A stretch of DNA of 64,000 nt from Cordylochernes scorpioides. Lineage: Eukaryota; Arthropoda; Arachnida; Pseudoscorpiones; Chernetidae. A program made the position numbers and the translations under genes. Location of the stretch: positions 7,521,866-7,585,865 of the forward strand of contig CP092869.1 in assembly GCA_030710605.1 (NCBI GenBank). The letters are read 5' to 3'. Below the pieces are notes generated by a model that saw only the letters and a program-made list of their open reading frames with translations, did no database searches and was not told where the DNA came from. Positions 41,587 to 54,952 of this stretch are shown here, piece after piece. How positions within the stretch are numbered: the first letter of the stretch is position 1; the number at the start of each line of letters is the position of its first letter.

Positions 41587-41871
41587 TATCAACACCTGAC
41601 CCACTTATCTTTTATTTTTTCTATTATTTTTTCATATATATATATATTATATTATATATTTGTTTTCGTTCACAAAAGAATCTAATATTAGCTACGAAGT
41701 ATAAATGGAGTGCAGTCGTGTGTTTGGAAAAAATCGGACTTTTTATTATATTTCAACTGTATTTTAACAATAATATTGGGTATTTTTACGAGTAAATACA
41801 CATATAATAAGAAATATATTCCGCGCTCGTCTGTGTAAATAATAAAAATAATAATATAACTCCTCAATATA

Positions 41872-42013
41872 AAATGAAAGGATTTAAAAGCACGAATGTT
41901 TATTTTATACATAATACAAACTTCTATACTGCCCTTACTACGATGAAGTACTGCGTAGAAGTTTGTATTATGTATAAAAGAAACATTCGTGCTTTCAAAT
42001 CCTTTCATTTTAT
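41872..42013. mobile_element. 60-bp-arm foldback MITE, copy B
   Basis: Counterpart of 8,368-8,508. Confidence 0.8.
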
Positions 42014-43179
42014 ATGTATAGATGGCGCGTTATTGATTTGTGTTAATAACTCCTCAATATAAAAGAAAATAATATCAAATCTATCTTCCAACACATACTA
42101 GAATATAGTCCTAAAATATATTTATTTACATTTCTATACAGTGGTAGGTGTACAGTTTATTCTACCTCTGATTGGTTCTCCTATATCACGTGATCTCAAT
42201 CAACCAGACTGCGTTGAGTTCAATAGCCAATCAACGTGTAGTGTTTTTATTTCAGTGAGGGCATCAAGCATCAGAGTTCTATATCTTGGGTTCGAGTCTC
42301 GGGTGTTCTCTCTTTTTATTTCTAAAATTGACACGAACATTATTTTTTTATTTCTTATTTTCAAAAATAAATTCATACCAAAGTTTTATTTATGAATCAA
42401 TTTGGTAATATAAGTTTATTAATTATTTTTATTATAGAAAAAAAAGGCGTTTGATCTTCTTCTGTAATTGAAGACTTTCGAAAATTGTTCAAATTCATTG
42501 AATCGATATATTTTAGGTTAATAATTATTCTTATTATAATTAAATTTTCAATTTGAAGAACTATGTTCAACTAGGAACACTTGCGCTGACATACATGTAT
42601 CTTTTAACACAGTTTTATATAAATATTTACAATAATATTTTGTGCTGTAAATGATATGCATAAGATATTACAAGAAGAAAGAAAAAATGAAATATTGTAA
42701 TCAGATATCAACGAAAAAAATTAGTTCATTTAATATTAAAAGGAGGAAGAAAGTTTTTTCAATTAATATTGAAATGTCACACTGCAATGTGGGCTACCGC
42801 TCTAGTATAATATATGCGAAAAAAACTGAAAAAGACATTAAAAGAGAAGAATCGATGACGGAATAAACGCGATAGAGGGCGTTTTGATATCTAAATGATA
42901 ATTTGGGGTGTATGTATATGTCTATTGATTGATACTATATCACAAGATACAATAGTGTGTTCTATAAAAGAACGTAGAGTGTAGGAGTACTCAGCCACCG
43001 TCGAGCTAGTACTACAGTACTGCATTACTCTACAGATCCATCCACCATAAGTACTTCTCCAAGTTGTAGCTCCTCCAATCAGAGCCAACAGGAGTTGGGC
43101 CATGAAACTTTAATGCCTCCACCATCCCAATCCCATTAGAGTTCCTCGGATTTTGGCCATTTTGTTAGATTACCTGGTC
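42014..43179. other. Spacer matching 8,509-9,682
   Basis: Same AT-rich text as copy A; no feature supported beyond the duplication. Confidence 0.45.
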
Positions 43180-46100
43180 GTCCCTGTTTTACATAGCACC
43201 ATCTCCTCAATTACCTTAGTTACATAGAATGTGGGACTTCCAGTTTATGATTTATATGGCTCCATCTACTTAATTACATATAGTGTGTTCACTTCCTTGT
43301 TTTACATAGCACCATCTCCTCAATTACCTTGGTTACATAGAATGTGGGACTTCCATTTTATGATTTACATGGCCCCATCTACTTAATTACATATAGTGTG
43401 TTCACTTCCCTGTTTTACATAGCACCATCTCCTCAATTACCATAGTTACATAGAATGTGGGACTTCCATTTTATGATTTACAAGGCCCCATCTACTTAAT
43501 TACATATAGTGTGTTCACTTCCCTGTTTTACATAGCACCATCTCCTCAATTACCTTGGTTACATAGAATGTGGGACTTCCATTTTATGATTTACATGGCC
43601 CCATCTACTTAATTACATATAGTGTGTTCACTTCCCTGTTTTACATAGCACCATCTCCTCAATTAGCTTGGTTACATAGAATGTAGAACTTCCATTTTAT
43701 GATTTACATGGCCCCATCTACTTAATTACATATAGTGTGTTCACTTCCCTGTTTTACATAGCACCATCTCCTCAATTACCTTGGTTACATAGAATGTGAG
43801 ACTTCCATTTTATGATTTACATGGTCCCATCTACTTAATTACATATAGTGTGTTCACTTCCCTGTTTTACATAGCACCATCTCCTCAATTACCTTAGTTA
43901 CATAGAATGTGGGACTTCCATTTTATGATTTACATGGTCCCATCTACTTAATTACATATAGTGTGTTCACTTCCCTGTTTTACATAGCACCATCTCCTCA
44001 ATTACCTTAGTTACATAGAATGTGGGACTTCCATTTTATGATTTACATGGTCCCATCTACTTAATTACATATAGTGTGTTCACTTCCCTGTTTTACATAG
44101 CACCATCTCCTCAATTACCTTAGTTACATAGAATGTGGGACTTCCATTTTATGATTTACATGGCCCCATCTACTTAATTACATATAGTGTGTTCACTTCC
44201 CTGTTTTACATAGCACCATCTCCTCAATTAGCTTGGTTACATAGAATGTAGAACTTCCATTTTATGATTTACATGGCCCCATCTACTTAATTACATATAG
44301 TGTGTTCACTTCCCTGTTTTACATAGCACCATCTCCTCAATTACCTTGGTTACATAGAATGTGGGACTTCCATTTTATGATTTACATGGCCCCATCTACT
44401 TAATTACATATAGTGTGTTCACTTCCCTGTTTTACATAGCACCATCTCCTCAATTACCTTGGTTACATAGAATGTGGGACTTCCATTTTATGATTTACAT
44501 GGCCCCATCTACTTAATTACATATAGTGTGTTCACTTCCCTGTTTTACATAGCACCATCTCCTCAATTACCTTGGTTACATAGAATGTGGAACTTCCATT
44601 TTATGATTTACATGGCCCCATCTACTTAATTACATATAGTGCGTTCACTTCCCTGTTTTACATAGCACATCTCCTCAATTAGCTTGGTTACATAGAATGT
44701 AGAACTTCCATTTTATGATTTACATGGCCCCATCTACTTAATTACATATAGTGTGTTCACTTCCCTGTTTTACATAGCACCATCTCCTCAATTACCTTGG
44801 TTACATAGAATGTGAGACTTCCATTCTATGATTTACATGGTTCCATCTACTCAATTACATATAGTGTGTTCACTTCCCTGTTTTACATAGCACCATCTCC
44901 TCAATTACCTTGGTTACATAGAATGTGGGACTTCCATTTTATGATTTACATGGTTCCATCTACTTAATTACATATAGTGTGTTCACTTCCCTGTTTTACA
45001 TAGCACCATCTCCTCAATTACCTTGGTTACATAGAATGTGGGACTTCCATTTTATGATTTACATGGTCCCATCTACTTAATTACATATAGTGTGTTCACT
45101 TCCCTGTTTTACATAGCACCATCTCCTCAATTAGCTTGGTTACATAGAATGTAGAACTTCCATTTTATGATTTACATGGCCCCAATCTACTTAATTACAT
45201 CTAGTAAGTTCACTTCCCTGTTTTACATAGCACCATCTCCTCAATTAGCTTGGTTACATAGAATGTAGAACTTCCATTTTATGATTTACATGGCCCCATC
45301 TACTTAATTACATATAGTGTGTTCACTTCCCTGTTTTACATAGCACCATCTCTTCAATTAGCTTGGTTACAGAGAATGTGGGATTTCCATTTTATGATTT
45401 ACATGGCCCCATCCACCTAATTACATATAGTGTGTTCACTTCCTTGTTTTACATAGCACCATCTCCTCAATTACCTTGGTTACATAGAATGTGGGACTTC
45501 CATTTTATGATTTACATGGCCCCATCTACTTAATTACATATAGTGTGTTCACTTCCCTGTTTTACATAGCACCATCTCCTCAATTACCTTGGTTACAGAG
45601 AATGTGGGACTTCCATTTTATGATTTACATGGCCCCATCTACTTAATTACATATAGTGTGTTCACTTCCCTGTTTTACATAGCACCATCTCTTCAATTAG
45701 CTTGGTTACAGAGAATGTAGGACTTCCATTTTATGATTTACATGGCCCCATCAACTTAATTACATATAGTGTGGTTACTTTCCTGTTTTACATAGCACCA
45801 TCTCCTCAATTACCTTGGTTACATAGAATGTGGAACTTCCATTTTATGATTTACATGGCCCCATCTACTTAATTACATATAGTGTGTTCACTTCCCTGTT
45901 TTACATAGCACCATCTCCTCGAAAACCTTGGTTACATAGAATGTGGGACTTCCATTTTATGATTTACATGGTTCCATCTACTTAATTACATATAGTGTGT
46001 TCACTTTCCTGTTTTACATAGCACCATCTCCTCAATTAGCTTGGTTACATAGAATGTAAAACTTCCATTTTATGATTTACATGGTTCCATCTACTTAATT

Positions 46101-46760
46101 ACATATAGTGCGTTCACTTCCCTGTTTTACATAGCACCATCTCCTCAATTACCTTGGTTACATAGAATGTGGGACTTCCATTTTATGATTTACATGGCCC
46201 CATTTATTTAATTACGCAATGCTTAATTACATATAGTGTATATCACTTTCCTGTTTTACATAGCACCATCTCCTCAATTACCTTGGTTACATAGAATGTG
46301 GGACTTCCATTTTATGATTTACATGGCCCCATTTATTTAATTACGCAATGCTTAATTACATATAGTGTATATCACTTTCCTGTTTTACATAGCACCATCT
46401 CCTCAATTACCTTGGTTACATAGAATGTGGGACTTCCATTTTATGATTTACATGGCCCCATTTATTTAATTACGCAATGCTTAATTACATATAGTGTATA
46501 TCACTTTCCTGTTTTACATAGCACCATCTCCTCAATTACCTTGGTTACATAGAATGTGGGACTTCCATTTTATGATTTACATGGCCCCATTTATTTAATT
46601 ACGCAATGCTTAATTACATATAGTGTATATCACTTTCCTGTTTTACATAGCACCATCTAAGTTACCTTCGTTAAACAAAGCTTAATTACATATAATGTGT
46701 GCGCACTTTCTTTCCCGTTTTTATATAGCACCATCTCATCAATTACTTTAGTTACATTCG
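43180..46760 (+). repeat. 113-bp satellite array, copy B, with 129-bp variant monomers
   Basis: About 31 monomers of the same satellite as 9,683-12,870, but with another set of variants (TTAGCTTGG with GTAGAACTTCC recurs). The last four monomers carry an expanded segment TTTATTTAATTACGCAATGC and are 129 bp long (ACGCAATGC at 46,214, 46,343, 46,472 and 46,601). Confidence 0.95.
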
Positions 46761-47265
46761 ATTTTCGATCTCTTTAATTGTCCATCACTGCATTACACAC
46801 ACGTGTCATTTTACATGAATATGGCTACGGAACGAAAAAAAAAGCAAATTTAAAAAAATCTAAATTAGTATTTGTCATTTGGACTCTGTCAATATTATTC
46901 CTAATTTCCCTGATACACCCCGTATAACCTCAACAAGAATGAAAAGCTTTACATGACATATATATGTAAAAAGAGAACACCTTTTCGAATATCTATCTCA
47001 TTAAAAATGTAATGAAAGTATCAAGTTAATTAAATATTGAGAGAGAATCCTTTATGTTGTCTTTCTTTTAAATTTCCTTAATGGAATAATTTATTAAGTG
47101 CCAACAGAGGGAGTATGTGTTAATGTTTAATACCCGCGAGATTATAAGAAATACTCCCCATGTGCGTGTCATTCTGGATAAGATAGAAATTTAATTAGCT
47201 AGAATAATATATAGAGTAATTATATATTCCACATATACTTTTATATATTAATATATAGTGAAATA
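46761..47265. other. Spacer
   Basis: From about 46,940 it matches 14,390-14,715; before that it is unique. The 197-bp repeat and the 14,716 element of copy A are missing here. Confidence 0.5.
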
Positions 47266-47269
47266 TTAA

Positions 47270-47635
47270 AAATAAAGAAGGCATTTGGGGGAGAAGTCCG
47301 ACCACACCACCCTGCGGTCCCCCCTGGACCGTTGGAATATTCGACCAAATTCTGGTTTGTTTCCAAGGTGACTAACGTGGCAACGGCACCCATTTTCCAA
47401 TGAAGAGCACCAAGATAGTGGATATTGCTGCTGATGTGATAGATATGCATGGAGACATCTGAGACTCTTCTTTGGATACGACAACAACAACAATAAAGAA
47501 GGCATTTCCTGACCACAAGCACATGTGCTTTTTAGATGGCAGAGCGCCATCTAGTGGAGCAAAAATAAACTAAACGTTTATTTAACTTGCTTCGTGATAT
47601 TTGGCCAACCCAATTTCTTGATAAATTAAGAAATG
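47270..47635. mobile_element. ATGGCGC foldback MITE with (CAA)n retroposon insertion, copy B
   Basis: Counterpart of 15,015-15,395, with the same AATAAAGAAGGCATTT direct repeat around the insertion. Confidence 0.75.
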
Positions 47636-47692
47636 CCATCCACTGTGAAATATATGTTAAATCGATGTTTCTTTCTCTCATCTACACCAAAA

Positions 47693-47742
47693 CTGACGAA
47701 ACCGCTGGGAGGATAGACCACGGATGAGCCAGGCCCTCCCAT
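47693..47742 (+). other. Covarying pseudoknot-like motif (copy 8)
   Basis: CTGAC, GAAACCGCT, GGGAGGA, then GATGA, GCCAG, G, CCCTCCC; same mismatches as 15,452. Confidence 0.4.
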
Positions 47743-47934
47743 TATTTTATCATTGCAGTAAGTTCAGTAGAAAATTGATTTATTTAAAAAAGAATCATAC
47801 GCATCAAACTTAGTTCAAATATTTTAAAACAGATGTCGCGTTAATGCATCATACAACAAAACTATTGAAAGATTACTTAACAAATTCCATATACATTTAA
47901 ACCTGTCTATAGCGCCCCTGTCTATGTATTAGGC

Positions 47935-48215
47935 CCCTCATCATCGAAGCCTTCAGTGTCCTTGGGCGATCCCCTGACTTGCGGGCCTGAATTTTCGGGT
48001 CTGGCCTCGAAGACGACGACCTGGCCATCCTAGCGTTTGCCAAATCCATCATCTACCGGTACTTCGTACAGGTTGGGCTGACCGGAGGAGCAGAGGACCC
48101 GCTCATCGCCTGGGAAAGAAGGCTCACTCGCCGGGGCACATCCCCCGCATGATTATATATCTTTTAGTTTTATTTCCATTTTTAATGTAAATTATTGACA
48201 AGAAGTCAATAAAAT
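47935..48215 (+). pseudogene. Retroelement C-terminus and 3' UTR, copy B
   Basis: Counterpart of 15,683-15,965. The end GAEDPLIAWERRLTRRG followed by TGA-type stop is kept, but TGA replaces the Trp codon upstream. Confidence 0.45.
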
Positions 48216-48556
48216 TTATTTCAATTGTCAATTGTTCTGTCTATTGCTTTGTATATGTATACCATATTTGAATAAATACCTATAACAATTGATCGATAAC
48301 ATGCAAATATATTTTAAATTATGAAAATTCGAAACTATTATAGACGCGTAAGATTCTTTTTGAAATTAAAACAATTTCTACTACCCTTACTGCAATGGGA
48401 AAATTTATATATTTATAATTGTATATAATCCTGCTGTTCTCAAAGCTTATATCCATAGTTCATCTAAAATACCCATTCCAAGAGTCTAGCAACAGTATCA
48501 CTATAAAAGGAAGATCGAAAAAAAATGTAGTATAACAGCGGTATGGTAGATTAAAC

Positions 48557-48604
48557 TGGCGAAACCGCTGGGAAGGTTCACCAATGATGAGTCAGGCCCT
48601 CCCA
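48557..48604 (+). other. Covarying pseudoknot-like motif (copy 9)
   Basis: CTGGC, GAAACCGCT, GGGAAGG, TTCACCAATGATGA, GTCAG, G, CCCTCCC. Confidence 0.45.
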
Positions 48605-48635
48605 TTAATGGAGCGCTAGTGCATTATATTATTTT

Positions 48636-49058
48636 AAATTGTAACAACACATTATCTCTGAGGATAGGTTCCTTGCTGCTGAACTGTGTGTTTCCTTCAA
48701 ATACGCAGCGCGCTTACGTCACAGGACAACGTGGCATTGAGTAGCTTCCAACCACCACCACTAGAGGCGCTGCACCCTTCCTGTTATGTCTTTCTTTGTT
48801 CTGGCTGCTTGCTATGTCGTGATATATTAAAACTTATATATTTCAATCTATTCTGCATCTGATTGAACCACCGATCCAACACTTGCTTTATTTAAACATC
48901 TCTAAAGTTTTCAGATATCGCAAACCCTCCTATGGGAGTATACAACGGCTGATATGGCTATACCTCTGTAGAAAGGTTTGCGATACCTGAAAACTTGAAA
49001 GATCGTTTAAATAAAACAAGGAACCTATCCACAGAGACAGTGTGTTGTCACAATTTAT
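48636..49058. mobile_element. Foldback element with internal hairpins, copy B
   Basis: Counterpart of 16,377-16,797. Confidence 0.75.
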
Positions 49059-49372
49059 ATTTCAGAGGAATCAATTATCCACAATATATAATAGCTATCA
49101 ATCATAAAGGTCTTCCATTGCATGAAGGACTTCGGTAACCAATTATTTCCCCCATTGAGGATGGGGTTGAGAGAATTATCAGTAAATTTGACCGATAGCT
49201 GTTTACTAGCTTGTTAATGTCGAGACGCTGTCCACATGTGTGATGTATACCGTGTGATGATTACATTACAATGTGTAGCCGCGTTGAATATTTCAGTGGT
49301 TTCAAACTGAATCCCTCCTTCCCAGAAATCTGATTACATAACTCTCACTCTTCAAACTCCAGACACTTCCTC

Positions 49373-49456
49373 GGGGGTCGGTGGAAGGATGGTATAAACC
49401 GTTGGTTTTCGACCTCTACATCCCCGGATCGAATCCCGCATTGGGCACTTTTTTCT
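49373..49456 (+). pseudogene. tRNA-derived relic, copy B
   Basis: Counterpart of 17,107-17,197: B box CCCGGATCGAATCCCGC followed by TTTTTT. Confidence 0.45.
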
Positions 49457-50024
49457 GATTTAAAAAAATGATCCAATGGCCCTCCAATTCTTGCAAAATT
49501 TCAAACCTACCAGCGAGTGCAAGTAACCAAACGGGGCTCTTTCAGATTTGTAAGTGTAAAGTCGAACTGCTTTTCACATATGTAGACATGTGTTGCACTT
49601 ACAGTAAAATCAATCGCTTAAATCTACCTATCATTATTATCATGACTTGTACCACGTGTTCTAAGAATAAGCCAAAAAAACACTTCTTCGATATTAGAAA
49701 TTTCATTTAAATTCACTTCAGATTCTTTTAAATTCTAATATCAGCGGTAAGTATGCAAATAAGGAGATATCTCTCAACTTGTGAATAGGTGAAAAGATCG
49801 AAATGTTTTCTACATATGTAAATATGTGTAGCGCTTTCAAACTTCAAGGAAAAACTACATATTCGTACAAAGGACCCATTGTGGTTTGCGATCCCGGATC
49901 TGGCTGTCGAAATTCGACGGTAAACCATCTTCTACAAATCTCTTAAAAGTAATTTAAAAAACATTCTAATATCTAAATGTGACCTCCAATAAGCGGCCTC
50001 TCTGATGAACACCAACTTCCTTAG

Positions 50025-50196
50025 TCCATAGAAGCATAGGACGCCTCTCCTGTCAAAATAAACGTCAAAACCTGACGCCATCTATTGACCGTCGCCGCAA
50101 CTAGTGACAAAGCCACAACACCAGCTCTGGCAAACTGAGAAGCGTCCACCTAGAGACAATGGTTTCGGGCTAATGACCCTCGTCATTCTAGGGCGG
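50025..50196 (-). mobile_element. Family-2 hammerhead element, insertion only in copy B
   Basis: A ~172-bp insertion between ACTTCCTTAG and ACTTTCTTTAG (50,015-50,024; 50,197-50,207); copy A has this target once (ATTTCCTTAG, near 18,055). On the minus strand it starts with a hammerhead, continues TGGACGCTTCTCAGTTTGCC, GGCGACGG and GATGGCGTC, and ends CTATTTTGACAGGAG-like. Same family as 53,484-53,802. Confidence 0.75.
50149..50192 (-). ncRNA. Hammerhead ribozyme, family 2, one core change
   Basis: Minus strand: stem I CCTAGA; core ATGACGA (C3 changed to A); stem II GGGT-CATTA-GCCC, paired with one G-T; GAAA; ACCATTGTC; stem I TCTAGG, a perfect 6-bp match. The C3 substitution probably abolishes cleavage. 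Confidence 0.75.
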
Positions 50197-50527
50197 ACTT
50201 TCTTTAGCGACCATATTCTTCAGATCAACAACTTGTTCGGATCTAATCCAAACCTCCAATAAAAGTTCGCCTCAAGGAGACACCAGGATTTCCCATGTAT
50301 TTGGGCTATGGTATCCCATAGAAGATTCGACTGTGTATATATCTATTGTGAACACTACTAGAACATGGGCCGGTTCAATAAATGGGTCTATAACGACAGC
50401 AATACAACCCTACTAATCATTAAACTGATAAATCTGAATTAAATTCAATGTATACATGTGAGATAGTAATTCTTCATTCATAATTTATAGAAGAAGAAAA
50501 CGGGTCGGGGAAAAGAGATTCATTATA

Positions 50528-52637
50528 CAGTAAAACCTCCCTGTAAAGGACAACACCTAATTACAGAGCCAAAGTGTCCTTTAGGGAGAGGTATCTTCTC
50601 ACCGGAGAGTTGCTAAATACAGTAGAACTACCTCCCTGTAAAGGACAACACCTAATTACAGAGCCAAAGTGTCCTTTAGGGAGAGGTGTCTTCTTACCGG
50701 AGAGTTGCTAAATACAGTAGAACCTCCCTGTAAAGGACAACACCTAATTGCAGAGCCAAAGTGTCCTTTAGAGAGAGGTGTCCTCTTACCGGAGAATGGC
50801 TAAATACAGTAGAACCTCCCTATAAAGGATAACACCTAATTGCAGAGCCAAAGTGTCCTTTAGGGAAAGGTGTCCTCTTACCGGAGAATGGCTAAATACA
50901 GTAGAACCTCCCAGTAAGGGACACCTAATTGCAGAGCCAAAGTGTCCTTTAGGGAAAGGTGTCCTCTTACTGGAGAGTTGCTTAATACAGTAGAATCTCC
51001 CTGTAAAGGACAACACCTAATTACAGAGCCAAAGTGTCCTTTAGAGAGAGGTGTCCTCTTACCGGAAAATGGCTAAATACAGTATAACCTTCCTATAAAG
51101 GATAACACCTAATTGCAGAGCCAAAGTGTCCTTTAGGGAGAGGTGTCCTCTTACCGGAGAATGGCTAAATACAGTATAACCTTCCTATAAATGATAACAC
51201 CTAATTACAGAGCCAAAGTGTCCTTTAGAGAGAGGTGTCCTCTTACCGGAGAATGGCTAAATACAGTAGAACCTCCCTATAAAGGACAACACCTAATTGC
51301 AGAGCCAAAGTATCCTTTAGAGAGAGGTGTCCTCTTACCGGAGAATGGCTAAATACAGTAGAACCTCCCTATAAAGGACAACACCTAATTGCAGAGCCAA
51401 AGTATCCTTTAGAGAGAGGTGTCCTCTTACCGGAGAATGGCTAAATACAGTAGAACCTCCCTATAAAGGACAACACCTAATTGCAGAGCCAAAGTATCCT
51501 TTAGAGAGAGGTGTCCTCTTACCGGAGAATGGCTAAATACAGTAGAACCTCCCTATAAAGGACAACACCTAATTGCAGAGCCAAAGTATCCTTTAGAGAG
51601 AGGTGTCCTCTTACCGGAGAATGGCTAAATACAGTAGAACCTCCCTATAAAGGACAACACCTAATTGCAGAGCCAAAGTGTCCCTTAGGGAAAGGTGTCC
51701 TCTTACTGGAGAGTTGCTTAATACAGTAGAACCTCCCTATAAAGGATAACACCTAATTTCAGAGACAAAGTGTCCTTTAGGGAGAGGTGTCCTCTTACCG
51801 GAGAATGGCTAAATACAGTAGAACCTTCCTATAAAGGACAACACCTAATAACAGAGCCAAAGTGTCCTTTAGAGAGAGGTGTCCTCTTACCGGAGAATGG
51901 CTGAATACAGTAGAACCTTCCTATAAAGGATAACACCTAATTGCAGAGCCAAAGTGTCCCTTAGGGAAAGGTGTCCTCTTACTGGAGAGTTGCTTAATAC
52001 AGTAGAACCTCCCTATAAAGGATAACACCTAATTTCAGAGACAAAGTGTCCTTTAGGGAGAGGTGTCCTCTTACCGGAGAATGGCTAAATACAGTAGAAC
52101 CTTCCTATAAAGGACAACACCTAATAACAGAGCCAAAATGTCCTTTAGAGAGAGGTGTCCTCTTACCGGAGAATGGCTGAATACAGTAGAACCTTCCTAT
52201 AAAGGATAACACCTAATTGCAGAGCCAAAGTGTCCTTTAGGGAGAGGTGTCCTCTTACCGGAGAATGGCTAAATACAGTAGAACCTTCCTATAAAGGACA
52301 ACACCTAATAACAGAGCCAAAGTGTCCTTTAGAGAGAGGTGTCCTCTTACCGGAGAATGGCTAAATACAGTAGAACCTTCCTATAAAGGATAACACCTAA
52401 TTGCAGAGCCAAAGTGTCCTTTAGGGAGAGGTGTCCTCTTACCGGAGAATGGCTAAATACAGTAGAACCTTCCTATAAAGGATAACACCTAATTGCAGAG
52501 CCAAAGTGTCCTTTAGGGAGAAGTGTTCTCTTACCAGAGAGTTGTTAAATACTAAAAATGGTTATTTTGGTAATGAAAACTGTCCGCTGTAGAGAGGTGT
52601 CCTCTAGCGTGAGTGTCCTCTCATGGAGGTTCTACTG
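50528..52637. mobile_element. Internally expanded TIR element, copy B
   Basis: Counterpart of 18,385-20,770: inverted edges CAGTAAAACCTCCCTGTAAA and CATGGAGGTTCTACTG, flanked by TATA. About 23 units; four successive units with the variant AAAGTATCCTTTAGAGAGAG are nearly identical (51,300-51,650), so the array expanded independently of copy A. Confidence 0.85.
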
Positions 52638-52849
52638 TATAAGGAAAACGATCGTACAAGCTCAAATGATTGTAACTGTAAATGGGCGTCTTTCCAAAAA
52701 GCTTGTACAATCATCCTCTAATATAAAGAATCTCTTCTCACCAACTTGTGTTTATGCTTCTATAGTAAATAGAGAGATTACCGTTGTTATAATACATATA
52801 TTTTATGATTTTTAGCTATATATCAACAACAACAATAGCACGTGTCATC

Positions 52850-53215
52850 TACAGACAATGACTTTTCAGAATGGTTGCAGGGTTTTCCCACTATGTACTG
52901 AGTGTCAACCTGCAACCCTAAACCACATTATTGACTGTATTGACTCATCCATTGATGAGCTCTACTCTTCCCCGGCAGACACCATCAAAAATCTCAAGCT
53001 TTACAAGCTTGATACCTTAATATGATTGAGTGGAGAAAGGAAAGAAGAAGAGAAGACTAAGTGTCAACCTGCAACCCCAAGACATATTATTGACTGTATT
53101 GACTCATCCATTGATGATCTCTACTCTTCCCCGGCAGACATCTTCAAAAATCTCAAGCTTTACAAGCTTGATACCTTAGTGTGATTGAGTGGAGATAAGA
53201 AAGAGGAAGAAGAAG
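52850..53215 (+). pseudogene. Non-LTR retrotransposon C-terminus, tandemly duplicated
   Basis: First unit: GCRVFPLCTECQPATLNHII then DC, a C-X2-C-X6-H-X3-C knuckle, followed by SSIDELYSSPADTIKNLKLY and KLDTLI-stop with a GAAAGAAGAAG tail. This is the form of a LINE ORF2 end with its purine-rich 3' tail. A second unit follows about 161 bp later with changes (HIIDCI kept). The same tail makes the 62,700-63,512 array. Confidence 0.6.
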
Positions 53216-53483
53216 GACGCGTCAGACTGGTTTCAATTAAATAGGTGGTCGTTGAACGAGCCAATGTTCTAGAGCTTTAGACGTCGCAAATGAGACAGCA
53301 CGTTTAAAAAATAATCAATCTTAATTTTTTGACAACGTTAAAAAGTCGAACCATTCTCACGCCGCAAAAATATGCAATTAAAGAATAAGAAGATCAAACG
53401 TAAGATCTTTATAATACGAAGATTTGAAAAACCTAATATCACTAGAATTTTGTCGTAAGGATATTAATGTATAAAGATAAAAA

Positions 53484-53802
53484 TCACCTCTCCCGTCAAA
53501 ATTGACGTCAAAGATAGTCATATATCCTCTCGAAAATATTTCCATTTATATTTTAGCCATAGATTTGGCCTAGCCACTTTACCAGCTAAACGCCTCTTTG
53601 GTAGATTGTGAGGATTCCATTAGGTCCCGTGCGGAATAAAGTACGCCCTAGACTGAAGAGGGCCATAAGCCCGAAACCATGGTCTCTAGGTGGACACTTC
53701 TCAGTTTTCCAAAGCTGGTGTTGTGGCTTTGTCACATTTAACTGTGGCGACGGTTAAAAGATGGCGTCTAGCTTTGACGTCTATTTTGACGGGAAAGGTG
53801 AC
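53484..53802 (+). mobile_element. Family-2 palindromic element with hammerhead ribozyme
   Basis: Ends ACCTCTCCCGTCAAAATTGAC and ...GACGTCTATTTTGACGGGAA then AGGTG are inverted repeats. The centre contains the ribozyme at 53,647-53,690 and then the segment shared with 50,025-50,196. No ORF. Not seen at the corresponding part of copy A (about 21,200), although the alignment there is poor. Confidence 0.75.
53647..53690 (+). ncRNA. Hammerhead ribozyme, type I with palindromic stem III (family 2)
   Basis: Order: stem I CCTAGA; core CTGAAGA (fits CUGANGA); stem II GGGC-CATAA-GCCC, four perfect pairs; core GAAA; stem III ACCATGGT (three pairs with a two-base loop, or an 8-base palindrome for a dimer); cleavage site GUC; stem I TCTAGG, six perfect pairs. 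Every invariant hammerhead base is present. Predicted cleavage is after the C at 53,684. The arrangement is like that of family 1 but the sequences of stems I and III are unrelated. Confidence 0.9.
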
Positions 53803-54528
53803 CTTTATAAACCTAACATCATAATAATTTTTAATTACAGCCCAGAACTATTTTAGTCTAGTGAAAGTACAAATATAACGTGAATAATAAAACCTTCTGA
53901 ATGTGCTACAAAAAAAATCATAAATTTAGAAATTCGAATCCACAATCTTATAGTTAACATAGAGAAAAAACCTAGCTGTTCAATGCAACCACTAAGCAAA
54001 ATATACACTACACACTGATTGGCTAATAAACACAACACTTATTGGCTGATTAGAGTCACATGATAGTAGATAACCAACCAGCAGGCGAATAAACAGAAAA
54101 CCATAAGTGTCACGTGATATAACCAGCCAATCAGGAATGTATTATACATAGAAATACCCTTTTAGAGCTGTGAGACTCAATGAAAACACTAATTAAACTA
54201 GATAAAAATAATTGAATACACAAGCTATTAAAGAAAAGAGAGGTATCAAAGAAAGAAGAGAGAAGCGTTGATGAGTCTGTTACATCACTTAGCCAAATAC
54301 CTGGAGGGTAGAATCAACAAAGTGACAAAAACATCCATGTTACAAGTGTTTTGTTAGCGATCCTCCAATTACCCCATACATTATTTACCTAGCTTTACAT
54401 TTTGTTAATCTAGAGGTTTTTTTTATTATAACCACATCTGGAATCAATTTATAAGTCTTCTGTAAACATCCTTTGGTTATTTTTTAAATTTCGCTGATTA
54501 TTCTTTTTGAAATTTTTCGTTTGAAAAC

Positions 54529-54606
54529 AAGTCGGTGGACAAGTGGGTAACACCCTCGATTCCCGACAGTCATAAACCGAGATTGAATCCCGCGTTAACA
54601 TTTTGT
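54529..54606 (+). pseudogene. tRNA-derived relic, copy B
   Basis: Counterpart of 22,342-22,420; B box GAGATTGAATCCCGCG. Confidence 0.45.
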
Positions 54607-54952
54607 TTAATATGTGAATATCCTTCACTTATTATTCACTGTTTCAATTATTATAAACTAGGTTGCTCCTGTTGCGCGATACCTAATAAAGTGATTTTGA
54701 ACCGGCTGAGTTTTCGTTTGAATATATTTTCAATATAAAGATTTATTTTTATCTGAGATTATTTTTGGCTGTTAATTTCATTAATTATTTTAAATAATTA
54801 GTAATATAAAATTAGGTTATTTAGATAGTTAACATAGAATACCATGTGTGTGTATGCGAATAGTTTGATCTTTGTGAATAATATTAACGACTTTTTTTAG
54901 CATGACAGTTTCTCAGTTAATAATACTTACAAAATATACGCTGCTATGTATA

